Source of the DNA: Nocardia aurea
Lineage (GTDB): Bacteria; Actinomycetota; Actinomycetes; Mycobacteriales; Mycobacteriaceae
Reading direction: 5' to 3'
NCBI RefSeq assembly: GCF_003123685.1
Contig: NZ_QCYJ01000084.1
Span: 248,001 to 312,000, forward strand
Length of the DNA stretch: 64,000 nucleotides
The position numbers were made by a program, and so were the translations under genes. The notes under the pieces are model-generated. The model saw nothing but the letters and a program-made list of their open reading frames with translations, made no database searches and was not told where the DNA came from. Each line of letters begins with the position of its first letter. Within the stretch, counting starts at the first letter, position 1. This document shows, in pieces, positions 16,563-24,604 of this stretch.

Positions 16563-18473
16563 ATGGCGCGTCCACCCGTCGACCCCCGCCTGTGGAAGTA
16601 CGCCCGCTCGGCGCGCCCGTATCTGGCGCTGAGCGTCGGGTTGTCGGTGGTGATCACGGGCTGCATCGTCGTCACCGCCGTCACTCTCGCGCGGGTGCTC
16701 GCCGGAGTGATCACCGATCCGGGGCGGCGTTCGCTCGGTGGGTGGAGCGTCGAATTCACCGTCATCGCCGCCGCGATCGCCGTGCGGGTGCTCGCCACCT
16801 GGTGGCAGTCGCGCTCGGCGCACCGGGCGGGCGCGACCGTGGTGACCGAACTCGAGACCGCCGTCCTCGCGGCCGGAGCCGAACTCCCACCGCGCGAACT
16901 CGACACCCGCCGCGGCGAACTCGCCGTGGTCGTGAGCACCGGCCTGAGCGGCCTGCGCGCCTACCTCACCGGCTACCTGCCCGCCCTGCTGCTCGCCTGC
17001 CTGGTGCCGCCGATCGTGCTGATCGTCATCGCCGTCCACGACCCGATCTCCGGCGCGATAGCCGTGGTGACCCTGCCGCTGATCCCGGTCTTCATGATCC
17101 TCATCGGCTACCTCACCCAGGGCCGCGCCGCGGCCACGCTGACCGCGACCACCCGGCTGTCGGAGCAATTGCTCGACCTGTTCGCCGGGATGCCGACCTT
17201 ACGGGCGCTCGGGCGCGAGAGTGCCCCCGGCTCCACCGGACATTCTCCGCGTTCCGATGCCGGAAAGCCGACATCGGACGGCCAGAATGTCCACTCCGGC
17301 CGGACCATGGAACCCCGCGTGCACGCCCTCGGCGACTCACTGCGCCTACGCACCATGCGCGCCCTGCGCATCGCGTTCCTGTCCTCGATGGTGCTGGAAT
17401 TGCTCGCCACCCTCAGCGTCGCCCTGATCGCCGTCTCCATCGGCCTGCGGCTGGTCTACGGGGGGATGAGCCTCTACGCCGGACTGGTCGCGCTGATCCT
17501 CGCGCCGGAGGTCTACCTGCCTCTGCGCACGGTCGGCGAGCGGTTCCACGCGGCGCAGGACGGCATGGCGGCGGCCGATCGGGCCTTCGCGGTGCTCGAA
17601 CCCGCGCGGGAGGCGTCGGCTGCCGAAGGCGCGATCGCCATCGGTGGGGAGTCACGCGCGCGACCGTCCGACGCCGAATCGTCGGTGCCGCCAACCGAAG
17701 GCGGGCGACCGATCGCGGCGAGTGCGGATCGAACGCCCGCATGCGCCCCCGGTATCGGATCGAGCGCAGCCGCGCACATCGAAATCAACGACCTGTCGGT
17801 GCGCGCCCGGCACGGTTGCGCACCCGCCGATCTGTCCGCGCTACTGCGCCCCGGCGCGGTCACGGTCCTGGCCGGGCCGAACGGCAGCGGGAAATCGACA
17901 GCGCTGCAAGCCGTTCTGGGACTGATCGCGCCGGATCGCGGGCACGTCACCGTCGACGGCGTGGATGTGCGCGACCTCGACCCGGACACCTGGTGGGCGC
18001 GGGTCGCGTGGTTACCCCAACGCCCGGTTCTCGTCCCCGGCACCCTGCGCGAGAATCTGGAACTCTTCGGCGCTCGTGTCACCGACTCCTCGGCCCACGG
18101 TGCCGCGCGAATTCTCGATGATCTCGAAGCCACCTGCGTCGCCACCGGATTCGACGCCGTACTCGACGAACTGCCGCACCGATGGAACACCGTCGTCGGA
18201 GCCGGGGGTGTCGGGCTGTCCCTCGGTCAACGTCAACGCCTGGCCCTGACCCGGGTACTCGCCGCCGATCGCGCCGTACTCCTGCTCGACGAACCCACCG
18301 CCCACCTGGACTCCGACACGGAAGCGACCGTTCTCGCCGCACTGCGCGACCGGGCACGCGCGGGCGCGACGGTCATCGTGGTCGGTCACCGTCCTTCCGT
18401 CCTCGCCGCCGCGGACCATATCGTCCGGGTCGAGGCGACGGCACTCGATTTCGCCGCGGGGGTGACCCCGTGA
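16563..18473 (+). CDS. cydD: Cytochrome bd assembly ABC exporter subunit CydD
   Basis: Encodes 636 aa, a fused ABC exporter half: six transmembrane helices in residues 15-320 and a nucleotide-binding domain in residues 410-630. Walker A is GPNGSGKST, the signature is LSLGQRQRL and Walker B is VLLLDEPTAHLD. CydDC exports thiols or handles haem needed for bd oxidase assembly. Two stretches depart from the family: a Gly/Ser-rich insertion near residues 220-255 encoded partly by a 55-nt palindrome, and a low-complexity linker near 350-405 before the ATPase domain. The stop overlaps the cydC start by 4 nt (GTGA). Confidence 0.95.
   Translation: MARPPVDPRLWKYARSARPYLALSVGLSVVITGCIVVTAVTLARVLAGVITDPGRRSLGGWSVEFTVIAAAIAVRVLATWWQSRSAHRAGATVVTELETAVLAAGAELPPRELDTRRGELAVVVSTGLSGLRAYLTGYLPALLLACLVPPIVLIVIAVHDPISGAIAVVTLPLIPVFMILIGYLTQGRAAATLTATTRLSEQLLDLFAGMPTLRALGRESAPGSTGHSPRSDAGKPTSDGQNVHSGRTMEPRVHALGDSLRLRTMRALRIAFLSSMVLELLATLSVALIAVSIGLRLVYGGMSLYAGLVALILAPEVYLPLRTVGERFHAAQDGMAAADRAFAVLEPAREASAAEGAIAIGGESRARPSDAESSVPPTEGGRPIAASADRTPACAPGIGSSAAAHIEINDLSVRARHGCAPADLSALLRPGAVTVLAGPNGSGKSTALQAVLGLIAPDRGHVTVDGVDVRDLDPDTWWARVAWLPQRPVLVPGTLRENLELFGARVTDSSAHGAARILDDLEATCVATGFDAVLDELPHRWNTVVGAGGVGLSLGQRQRLALTRVLAADRAVLLLDEPTAHLDSDTEATVLAALRDRARAGATVIVVGHRPSVLAAADHIVRVEATALDFAAGVTP
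17238..17292 (+). repeat. Palindromic element inside cydD
   Basis: The arms begin GGACATTCT and end AGAATGTCC, and continue inward through CCGATG/CATCGG and CCGG/CCGG to an AAAG loop. About 22 of 25 positions can pair. It lies within the coding frame, in a loop insertion of CydD between transmembrane segments, and looks like an inserted stem-loop element tolerated in frame. Confidence 0.6.
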
Positions 18474-20359
18474 CCGATTCCGACCGGCACAGCGCGACGC
18501 GGGATTCGCTGCGTCGCGGTGATGACTTCGTGGCGCCTTCGGTCCGGCTCGGTGCAGCTGGGGGTTCGGTGGGCGGTGGTGGTGACGGTGATCCGATCCC
18601 TTCGGGAGGAGACTGTCCGACAGGGGATTCGCTGCGCGGTGATCTGGTCCGGATGTGGACCCTGCTCGCCTTGTCTCCGTGGCGGATTCTGGTCGCGGTC
18701 GCCTGGGGCGTCGCGGCGCTGGGGAGCGCGCTGGCGCTCGCGGCACTGTCCGCCTGGTTGATCGCGCGGGCCTGGGAGATGCCGCCGGTGCTGGCGCTGA
18801 GCGTCGCGGTCGTCTCGGTGCGCGCGCTCGGGATCTCCCGGGGACTCGCGAGATATCTGGAACGGCTCGCCACGCACGACGTCGCGTTGCGTTCGATGAC
18901 GATCGCGCGGACCACGGTCTACCGCACCGTCGCGGGCTCGGATATCTGGTTGCGGCGTACCTCGCCACGGGAAACCTCCGACCCACAGCAGGTTCCGACC
19001 GCCGACGCACTATCGGACCACGGATCTTCGAATACGCGGCCGGTCGCGGGCGCGCACGTGCCGCCGCGGCGAGGCGATCTTCTCGTCCGCATCGGCAGCG
19101 ATATCGATGATCTCGGCGCGGTCGTGGTCCGTGTCTTCGTACCGGTGGCCGTCGCCGCGATCCTGTCCCTGGCCGCCGTGGCCATGCTCGCCACCATTTC
19201 CGTCCCGGCGGCGGCGATCCTGGCCGGCGCGCTCGCGATCACCGGCATCCTCGCACCGTGGCTGTCCGCTCGCGCCGCACGCGACGCCGAACTCGCGGTC
19301 CGAGCCGACCGCGCCGAATTCACCGCCGACGCCGTCACCGTGCTCGATCACGCGGCCGAACTGCGCGTGGCCGGTCGACTCGGGGAAACCTTCGACGCCG
19401 CGCAGTCGGCGGGCAAACGTGCCGTGGCCGCGGAGAACGCGGCGGCCTCCCGCACCGCGTGGGCAGCCGCGGCGACGCCGTTGTCGATCGGAGTCAGCGT
19501 GCTCGCCGCGCTCCTCATCGGCATCACCCTCTACGGCCCCGACGGCGGCGCGCCCGGCGCGATGACACCGATGGCCCTCACCATCCTCGTACTGCTGCCC
19601 CTGTCCGCCTTCGAAGCGGTAGGTCCGTTGCCCGCCGCCGCCCAGGCTTTGACCACCTCGCGTGCGGCACTGCGTCGCCTGACGCAACTCGACGGCGCGG
19701 CGCGGCGACCACCTCGCACGGATACTTCCGTCCCCCGCGACCTCGACTCGCTGCTGCTCCGCTTCCCGGATCTCCCCGAAGCCCGCCGCGTCGCCGTGGT
19801 CGGCCCGAGCGGCGCGGGCAAAACCACTCTGCTCATGTACTGGGCCGGACTGTTCGACACCCCGCGCCCCGATGCCACCTTCTTCGCCGAGGACGCCCAC
19901 CTCTTCGGTACCTCCGTGCTCGAGAATCTGCGGGTGGCCAGGGGTGACGTCACCGCCGCCGAAGCCGAGAAAGCCCTGAACGGGGTCGGCCTCGGCGACT
20001 GGCTCGACTCCCTGCCCGACGGCATCCATACCGACCTCGTCGGCGGTGCGGCGGCGGTTTCCGGCGGCCAGCGCCGCCGCCTGCTGCTGGCCCGCGCCCT
20101 GCTCTCCCCGGCCCGAATACTGCTACTCGACGAACCGACCGAACACCTCGAAGCCGAAGCGGGCGCAGACCTGCTGCGCGACCTACTCGACATCTCGAGC
20201 GGACTGGTCGAACCCGACCGCACCGTCGTGGTCGTCACCCACCAACCGCCCCCCGATCACCAGGCCGACCTGGTTCTTCACATCGACGGCTCCGGTGAGG
20301 TCACCCCCGAATTCCGCTCCTCGAATAATCCGTTGCACGCCCACCCGACCTTTCGCTAA
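18470..20359 (+). CDS. cydC: Cytochrome bd assembly ABC exporter subunit CydC
   Basis: Encodes 629 aa from a GTG overlapping the cydD stop. Residues 55-420 hold the six-helix exporter domain. The ATPase domain follows with Walker A GPSGAGKTT, signature VSGGQRRRL and Walker B ILLLDEPTEHLE. It partners CydD. Two oddities are visible. The segment between Walker A and the Q-loop is about 35 residues shorter than in typical ABC ATPases, and the Q-loop glutamine position reads FFAEDAHLFG with Glu. This may be the degenerate ATPase site of the heterodimer. The N-terminal 50 residues are low complexity and contain a 123-bp in-frame direct duplication boundary. Confidence 0.93.
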   Translation: MTDSDRHSATRDSLRRGDDFVAPSVRLGAAGGSVGGGGDGDPIPSGGDCPTGDSLRGDLVRMWTLLALSPWRILVAVAWGVAALGSALALAALSAWLIARAWEMPPVLALSVAVVSVRALGISRGLARYLERLATHDVALRSMTIARTTVYRTVAGSDIWLRRTSPRETSDPQQVPTADALSDHGSSNTRPVAGAHVPPRRGDLLVRIGSDIDDLGAVVVRVFVPVAVAAILSLAAVAMLATISVPAAAILAGALAITGILAPWLSARAARDAELAVRADRAEFTADAVTVLDHAAELRVAGRLGETFDAAQSAGKRAVAAENAAASRTAWAAAATPLSIGVSVLAALLIGITLYGPDGGAPGAMTPMALTILVLLPLSAFEAVGPLPAAAQALTTSRAALRRLTQLDGAARRPPRTDTSVPRDLDSLLLRFPDLPEARRVAVVGPSGAGKTTLLMYWAGLFDTPRPDATFFAEDAHLFGTSVLENLRVARGDVTAAEAEKALNGVGLGDWLDSLPDGIHTDLVGGAAAVSGGQRRRLLLARALLSPARILLLDEPTEHLEAEAGADLLRDLLDISSGLVEPDRTVVVVTHQPPPDHQADLVLHIDGSGEVTPEFRSSNNPLHAHPTFR

Positions 20360-20395
20360 CTTCGTCCTTACACAAGGAAGGAGGTGGTTCGAAGA

Positions 20396-20434
20396 ATGGT
20401 TATCAAACGGACGCGTGAGGTGGCTGTCCGCTAG
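20396..20434 (+). CDS. 12-codon ORF with very strong ribosome binding site
   Basis: The peptide is MVIKRTREVAVR. The ribosome site AAGGAGGTG (20378-20386) is a near-perfect match to the 16S anti-Shine-Dalgarno and sits 9 nt before the ATG, stronger than at any other gene here. No longer reading exists. Codons 5-11 are complementary to downstream RNA segments. I cannot name a function, but translation is very likely. It starts 36 nt after cydC and could be on the same transcript or its own. Confidence 0.6.
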   Translation: MVIKRTREVAVR

Positions 20435-20575
20435 CGCCACCGCTGCAGGTGGATCCGCCGCGTCAGCGCCAGCGAATCCAAAGCAGCCACCCGGCCCCCG
20501 AGTCCCCGGTCCTGTCCGACCGGGCCGCACAGGTTCGCCCTGAACGGATACGACTCGGGGGCCGCTCCATTTTCC
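20396..20575 (+). ncRNA. Structured RNA enclosing the 12-codon ORF
   Basis: Two segments of the short ORF can pair with downstream sequence: GACGCG (20410-20415) with CGCGTC (20459-20464), and GGTGGCTG (20419-20426) with CAGCCACC (20484-20491). Next comes a 12-bp perfect outer stem, GGCCCCCGAGTC (20493-20504) with GACTCGGGGGCC (20552-20563). It encloses hairpin CCCGGTC/GACCGGG (20505-20524) and a small CAGG/CCTG hairpin, forming a three-way junction. A CATTTT stretch follows, as in a terminator. The ends are approximate. Confidence 0.55.
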
Positions 20576-21000
20576 GGCCCGAACGTTCTCGATATGGCCG
20601 ACATGGTCGGGAATAATGCCGACGCGGCAGATCCTGAACATCACCGAAAACAGACCTGTCGACTGCACCGACCACTATCCGGATGACTCACTTGTTCCCC
20701 GTCGACCACGAACCGCTACCTGATTCTCAGGATTTACGACGTGAGGTGATCGACGCTCCGGATCGCAATTCCGGTGTTGTGCAATCATGAATCATGAAGC
20801 GCCACAAAAGAATTGCAACGAACTGATTGCCACCCGGCTGCGGCGACGCCTCCTGAATCGAACGTTTTCCGATCGAGCTTTGGAGGGTCGCTGCATCTGG
20901 AAAAGAATGTGCCGCGATCAGGGCAGTGCTTGTGAAGAGTTCGAATAGCCGAGCAGAGGTTCTGTCGAATGATCTGTCGGGGGCGTCCGCAGCGGGCTGG
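20576..21000. other. Intergenic region, nothing recognised
   Basis: This region lies between the structured RNA and the convergent DUF4352 gene. Base composition is less GC-rich than in genes, and I see no convincing ORF, tRNA or long inverted repeat. Confidence 0.5.
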
Positions 21001-21657
21001 TCACCGCAACGCGACCTTCGTACCACCCGAGAACATCGAATCGTGCAACTCCAGTGACGTCGGCACGGTTCCAATCGGTACGTCGAACACCAGCGCGACC
21101 TGAATCTTGAAGCCAGGATTCAAATCTGGTTTCCAGTCTTCCGAGTTCACAGCTCGAACGGCCGACGAATCGTTTGCGAACTCGCGTCCCTGAGCATCGA
21201 ACAGCTTCTGATTGCTGTCGATGTATGACCTCGGTTCGTTGCCCGTGTTGGTGACGTCCAGGCGGATCACTATGAACTCGCCCATCGCGGTCGCCTCGCG
21301 ATACCCGCTGCCGAGTGTCGACACCGGTGCTTCGACGGAAGTGACTTGGAACTCGAACTTCCCATCCCGGACCGCCGAGCCGATCGCGGCGATATCCCCG
21401 TTGCGGTTGGATGTGCTGGTTTCATCGGTGTCGCTGTTGCTCGCGAGGCTGACGATGCCGAAGCATCCACCGCACAACAGGATCGGAAGGAGGATGAGCA
21501 GGAACGGCCACACCGGGGTCTTCTTCTTCGGTGTTTGCTGCACCGGGTATTGCTGGCCCGGATACCCGGAAGGATGCGGCTGCTGGATCGGGTAGCCAGG
21601 TTGTGTCCCGTACGGCTGCTGTTGCGGCCCGGTCGGCGGTTGCTGCGGATAGGTCAC
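21001..21657 (-). CDS. Proline/glutamine-rich membrane-anchored DUF4352 protein
   Basis: Encodes 218 aa from a GTG with AGGGGGA just upstream. The first 50 residues are rich in Pro, Gln, Tyr and Gly (QQPPTGPQQQPYG), followed by a KKK stop-transfer-like cluster and one transmembrane helix near residues 52-74. The extracytoplasmic domain of about 140 residues matches the DUF4352 beta-sandwich pattern, with EFIVIRLDVTNTGNEPRSY. Such proteins are common on actinobacterial surfaces and their roles are mostly unknown. It is a single gene in a sparse region; no operon partner is visible. Confidence 0.8.
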   Translation of the reverse strand: MTYPQQPPTGPQQQPYGTQPGYPIQQPHPSGYPGQQYPVQQTPKKKTPVWPFLLILLPILLCGGCFGIVSLASNSDTDETSTSNRNGDIAAIGSAVRDGKFEFQVTSVEAPVSTLGSGYREATAMGEFIVIRLDVTNTGNEPRSYIDSNQKLFDAQGREFANDSSAVRAVNSEDWKPDLNPGFKIQVALVFDVPIGTVPTSLELHDSMFSGGTKVALR

Positions 21658-21929
21658 GGGTTCCCCCTGCTTGTTCCAGTGGATATCACCATCTGATCGG
21701 TGTGGCGGATGACACGTTACGGGTTGCCGCTTTTCGGGTAGGGGCGGATGCCGGAATTTGCGGACCGCGAGATTGTGGAGGTGCCGTGCCATAGCTGGCG
21801 CGGTCGCGAACGCGGAGGTTCTCCGCCGCGGTATACCAGCAGATGACCGGTAGCAGCGACCCCGACGGCTGCCCGATTTTCGGGCGGTGGGACCGTGCAC
21901 GGTAGGCTGGCCCAATTGTCTTCCAGCCG

Positions 21930-22502
21930 TTGCCCGACTGGGTGATCCCGCCACCGGGTGGGTTCACGGTCGCCGCGTTCCTGCGACTGCGGGGTCTTCC
22001 GAAGAACACCGAGCTGATCGACGGGGGACTGGTCTTTCGGAGCCCGCAGGAGAAGCGGCACCGGCAGGTTATTTCACTTCTCCGTCGCGAACTCGACCTA
22101 CAGGCGCCCGCGCATCTGCGCGCGGATCGTGAGATGGCGGTGAAGCTGGGCAAACGGCAGATGCCCGAGCCCGATGTCATGGTGGTGACCGCGGATGCGC
22201 TCGATCGGAGAGATCCGTCGACGTACTACTTCGCCGAGGATCTGGTGCTGGCGGTGGAGGCGGTGTCTCCCGGTTCCGAGGAACGTGACCGCGAAACGAA
22301 GCCGCTGAAGTACGCCAACGCGGGAATTCCGCACTACTGGCGGGTCGAGCGTGGTGACGTGGATCGGGTCGTGGTGTACGTCTACGAACTCGATCCCGCG
22401 ACGAATCGGTATGTGCCGGTGGGCATCTTCCACGATCGCCTGAAGATCAGCGTGCCGTTCGAGATCGATATCGATCTGACGGCGGTCGGTCGTCGCGGCT
22501 GA
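21930..22502 (+). CDS. Uma2 family (DUF820) restriction-endonuclease-fold protein
   Basis: Encodes about 190 aa; the reading begins at a TTG and the true start is uncertain. The PD-(D/E)XK-type core of the Uma2 family is clear: ELIDG near residue 30, PEPDVMVV near 75, VEAVSPGSEERDRETK near 105-120 and the final KYANAGIPHYW. The acidic residues plus Lys fit a metal-dependent nuclease site. Uma2 proteins are abundant in actinobacteria and cyanobacteria, often in mobile or variable regions, and their biological role is not settled. No partner gene or toxin-antitoxin pair is visible next to it. Confidence 0.85.
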   Translation: MPDWVIPPPGGFTVAAFLRLRGLPKNTELIDGGLVFRSPQEKRHRQVISLLRRELDLQAPAHLRADREMAVKLGKRQMPEPDVMVVTADALDRRDPSTYYFAEDLVLAVEAVSPGSEERDRETKPLKYANAGIPHYWRVERGDVDRVVVYVYELDPATNRYVPVGIFHDRLKISVPFEIDIDLTAVGRRG

Positions 22503-22547
22503 ACTACGCCGCGCCGATCGACCGGGTGAGCTGAACAGAGGCGATCG

Positions 22548-23246
22548 TCAGCCGATGTAGCGCTGGAGGCGGGCGGAGAGGCGGGGTTCGAGGGGGCCGT
22601 CGGCGACGACGCGTTCCTCGACGTAGGCCAGGTCGCCGCCTTCGATGATGCCGTAGAGGCGTTTGGCTCCGCCGACCACGATGCCGGATTGGGAGCGGAT
22701 GACGACGTCGGTCGCCAGTTCCCAGGAGGACTGGGTCAGGGCGGTGCCGTAGAAGAGTTCGACGATGCCGGTGCTGTGGGTGAGCAGCAGTTCGATGACT
22801 TCGTCGTTGTCGTCGGTGCCGACCCGCCAGAAACCGCTTTCGCGGAGGTCGGGGCCGCCGTAGGAGCCGTCGGCCTCGATGATCCAGGAGCGCGAGCTCC
22901 AGGCCAGGTAGTCGCCGCCGTCGTGGGAGACGATGATCTGCTGGCCGAAGCGGTAGTCGCCCCGATCGGGGGAATTGCCTTCGCCTTCGCCGCGCCACAC
23001 GCCGACCATCGGCAGCAGAGCGAGCAGCGCCGGACTCAGATCGGGCCCGAGCCGCAGATTAGCGGTGTCCTCGGGGAGCGGGAGATCCGGAAGGACCGGG
23101 ATGTTGCGGGCACCGGTCGACTTCGCGCGTTCGGCTGCCTCGGCTACCGCCTCGTCGCCACTGCGACGGACGGAATGCCCGTTGCCGTTCATGTGATCAC
23201 TCGCTCGCTCGGCCGGATTGGAACCTTCGCTCGCGAGATCGCTCAT
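22548..23246 (-). CDS. Nitrobindin-like haem-binding beta-barrel protein
   Basis: Encodes 232 aa. After a variable polar N terminus of about 60 residues comes a ten-strand barrel with the GxWxGxG motif (GVWRGEGEG), the hallmark of nitrobindins (FABP-like, DUF1794). Nitrobindins bind ferric haem and can isomerise peroxynitrite or bind NO. The gene matches M. tuberculosis Rv0813c in position beside sseC/cysA. Its ATG overlaps the stop of a 31-aa membrane peptide gene (ATGA), indicating coupled translation. The haem-ligand histidine, expected near the C terminus in this family, could not be confirmed by eye. Confidence 0.88.
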   Translation of the reverse strand: MSDLASEGSNPAERASDHMNGNGHSVRRSGDEAVAEAAERAKSTGARNIPVLPDLPLPEDTANLRLGPDLSPALLALLPMVGVWRGEGEGNSPDRGDYRFGQQIIVSHDGGDYLAWSSRSWIIEADGSYGGPDLRESGFWRVGTDDNDEVIELLLTHSTGIVELFYGTALTQSSWELATDVVIRSQSGIVVGGAKRLYGIIEGGDLAYVEERVVADGPLEPRLSARLQRYIG

Positions 23247-23338
23247 GACTCGGTGAACAGCCGGTAGAAGACGTACAGACCGAACCAGCCGATGAGGACG
23301 GATACGGCCACCAGCAGAATCTCGAAGAAGAGGACCAC
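23243..23338 (-). CDS. 31-aa single-helix membrane peptide
   Basis: The GTG at 23336-23338 starts [19 protein letters not shown], a near-perfect transmembrane helix, and the peptide ends RLFTES. The stop overlaps the nitrobindin ATG by 4 nt, so it is probably translated and couples to nitrobindin. Similar tiny membrane peptides occur at this place in related genomes as far as I recall, but I know of no function. It is too short for ordinary gene finders. Confidence 0.6.
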   Translation of the reverse strand: MVLFFEILLVAVSVLIGWFGLYVFYRLFTES

Positions 23339-23375
23339 ATTCGGAGTCTAACGACTGGTGCCCGCTCCGACGCAA

Positions 23376-23416
23376 ACGGCCCCGGTGCTTCCCCTCACAG
23401 GAAGCACCGGGGCCGT
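23376..23416 (-). terminator. Terminator hairpin after sseC
   Basis: A perfect 17-bp stem, ACGGCCCCGGTGCTTCC and its complement, with a 7-nt loop lies 12 nt past the sseC stop. It should end the DUF4395-cysA-sseC transcript. Confidence 0.85.
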
Positions 23417-23427
23417 CGAAAGGTGCC

Positions 23428-23733
23428 TTATTTGGCGACCGCGACGTCCACGCTGTGGATGCCCGCGCCCTCGGGGCGGACCTCGGCCGAGCCGTTGCCC
23501 GACGAGGACAGCGCGCGCAAGGTCCACGCGCCGGGAGCGGCGAAGAAGCGGAAGTCACCGGTGCCGGAGGCGACGACCTCGGCGGTGAAATCGCCGTTAC
23601 CGTCCAGCAGGCGCACGAACGCGCCGCCGACCGGCTGGCCGTCGGTGCTCAGGACACGGCCGGTGATGACCGTTTCCTTCTCCACATCGACGCCCGCGGG
23701 GATTGCCTGACCCTGGGTAGGTGCTGCGCACAT
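23428..23733 (-). CDS. sseC: DUF1416 protein SseC
   Basis: Encodes 101 aa, one carboxypeptidase-regulatory-like beta domain with [20 protein letters not shown] near residues 25-45. The start MCAAPTQGQ carries a conserved cysteine at position 2. In mycobacteria this family (SseC1/SseC2) is always beside the rhodanese cysA and is thought to work in sulfur transfer or sulfate/thiosulfate assimilation. It follows cysA after 5 nt, so the two are co-transcribed, and it is followed by a strong terminator. Confidence 0.92.
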   Translation of the reverse strand: MCAAPTQGQAIPAGVDVEKETVITGRVLSTDGQPVGGAFVRLLDGNGDFTAEVVASGTGDFRFFAAPGAWTLRALSSSGNGSAEVRPEGAGIHSVDVAVAK

Positions 23734-23738
23734 ATGAA

Positions 23739-24572
23739 TTACTCTCCCAACTCGATCGGAGCGCCGACGAGCGAACCGTATTCGGTCCAGCTGCCGTCGT
23801 AGTTCTTGACATTCTGGTGGCCGAGCAGTTCCTGCAGCACGAACCAGGTGTGCGAGGAACGCTCACCGATCCGGCAGTAGGCGATGGTGTCCTTCTCGCC
23901 GTCGAGGCCGGCTTCCTTGTAGATCTCGGTCAGCTCGTCGTCGGACTTGAACGTGCCGTCCTCGTTCGCGGCCTTGCTCCACGGCACGCTGATCGCGGTC
24001 GGGATGTGGCCGGGACGCTGGCTCTGCTCCTGCGGCAGGTGCGCGGGAGCAAGGATCTTGCCGGAGAACTCGTCGGGCGAACGCACGTCGACCAGGTTCT
24101 TGGTGCCGATCGCGGCGATGACCTCGTCGCGGAAGGCGCGAATGGTCAGGTCGGGCGCGGCGGCCTTGTACTGGGTGGCCGGACGGGTGACGGCGTCGGC
24201 CGAGAGCGGACGGCCGTCGAGCTCCCATTTCTTGCGACCACCGTCGAGCAGCTTGACGTTGTTGTGGCCGTACAGCTTGAAGTACCAGTACGCGTAGGCC
24301 GCGAACCAGTTGTTGTTGCCGCCGTAGAGCACGACCTCGTCGTCGTTGGAAATGCCGCGGGCCGAGAGCAGATCGGAGAACTGCTCCTGGTTCACGAAGT
24401 CGCGACGAACCTGATCCTGCAGGTCCTTCTTCCAGTCGAGCCGGACGGCACCCTCGATATGTCCACCGTCGTAGGCAGAGGTGTCCTCATCGACCTCGAC
24501 GAAGACCACGCCGGGGGCGTTGAGGTTCTCTTCGGCCCAGTCAACGGAGACCAGGACATCGGAGCGAGCCAT
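23739..24572 (-). CDS. cysA: Thiosulfate sulfurtransferase (rhodanese)
   Basis: Encodes 277 aa with two rhodanese domains. The N-terminal domain is inactive (the loop at VVLYGGNNNWFA lacks Cys), and the C-terminal domain has the active loop CRIGERSSHTW with the catalytic cysteine near residue 233. It moves sulfane sulfur from thiosulfate to cyanide or protein thiols, and in this lineage is linked to cysteine and thiouridine or cofactor sulfur supply. It matches the M. tuberculosis CysA2/CysA3 proteins. It lies between the DUF4395 gene (32 nt upstream) and sseC, in an operon headed by a polycysteine leader peptide. Confidence 0.96.
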   Translation of the reverse strand: MARSDVLVSVDWAEENLNAPGVVFVEVDEDTSAYDGGHIEGAVRLDWKKDLQDQVRRDFVNQEQFSDLLSARGISNDDEVVLYGGNNNWFAAYAYWYFKLYGHNNVKLLDGGRKKWELDGRPLSADAVTRPATQYKAAAPDLTIRAFRDEVIAAIGTKNLVDVRSPDEFSGKILAPAHLPQEQSQRPGHIPTAISVPWSKAANEDGTFKSDDELTEIYKEAGLDGEKDTIAYCRIGERSSHTWFVLQELLGHQNVKNYDGSWTEYGSLVGAPIELGE

Positions 24573-24604
24573 GTTGTTCCTTTCGGGATTTCGACTTGCA
24601 GGGT

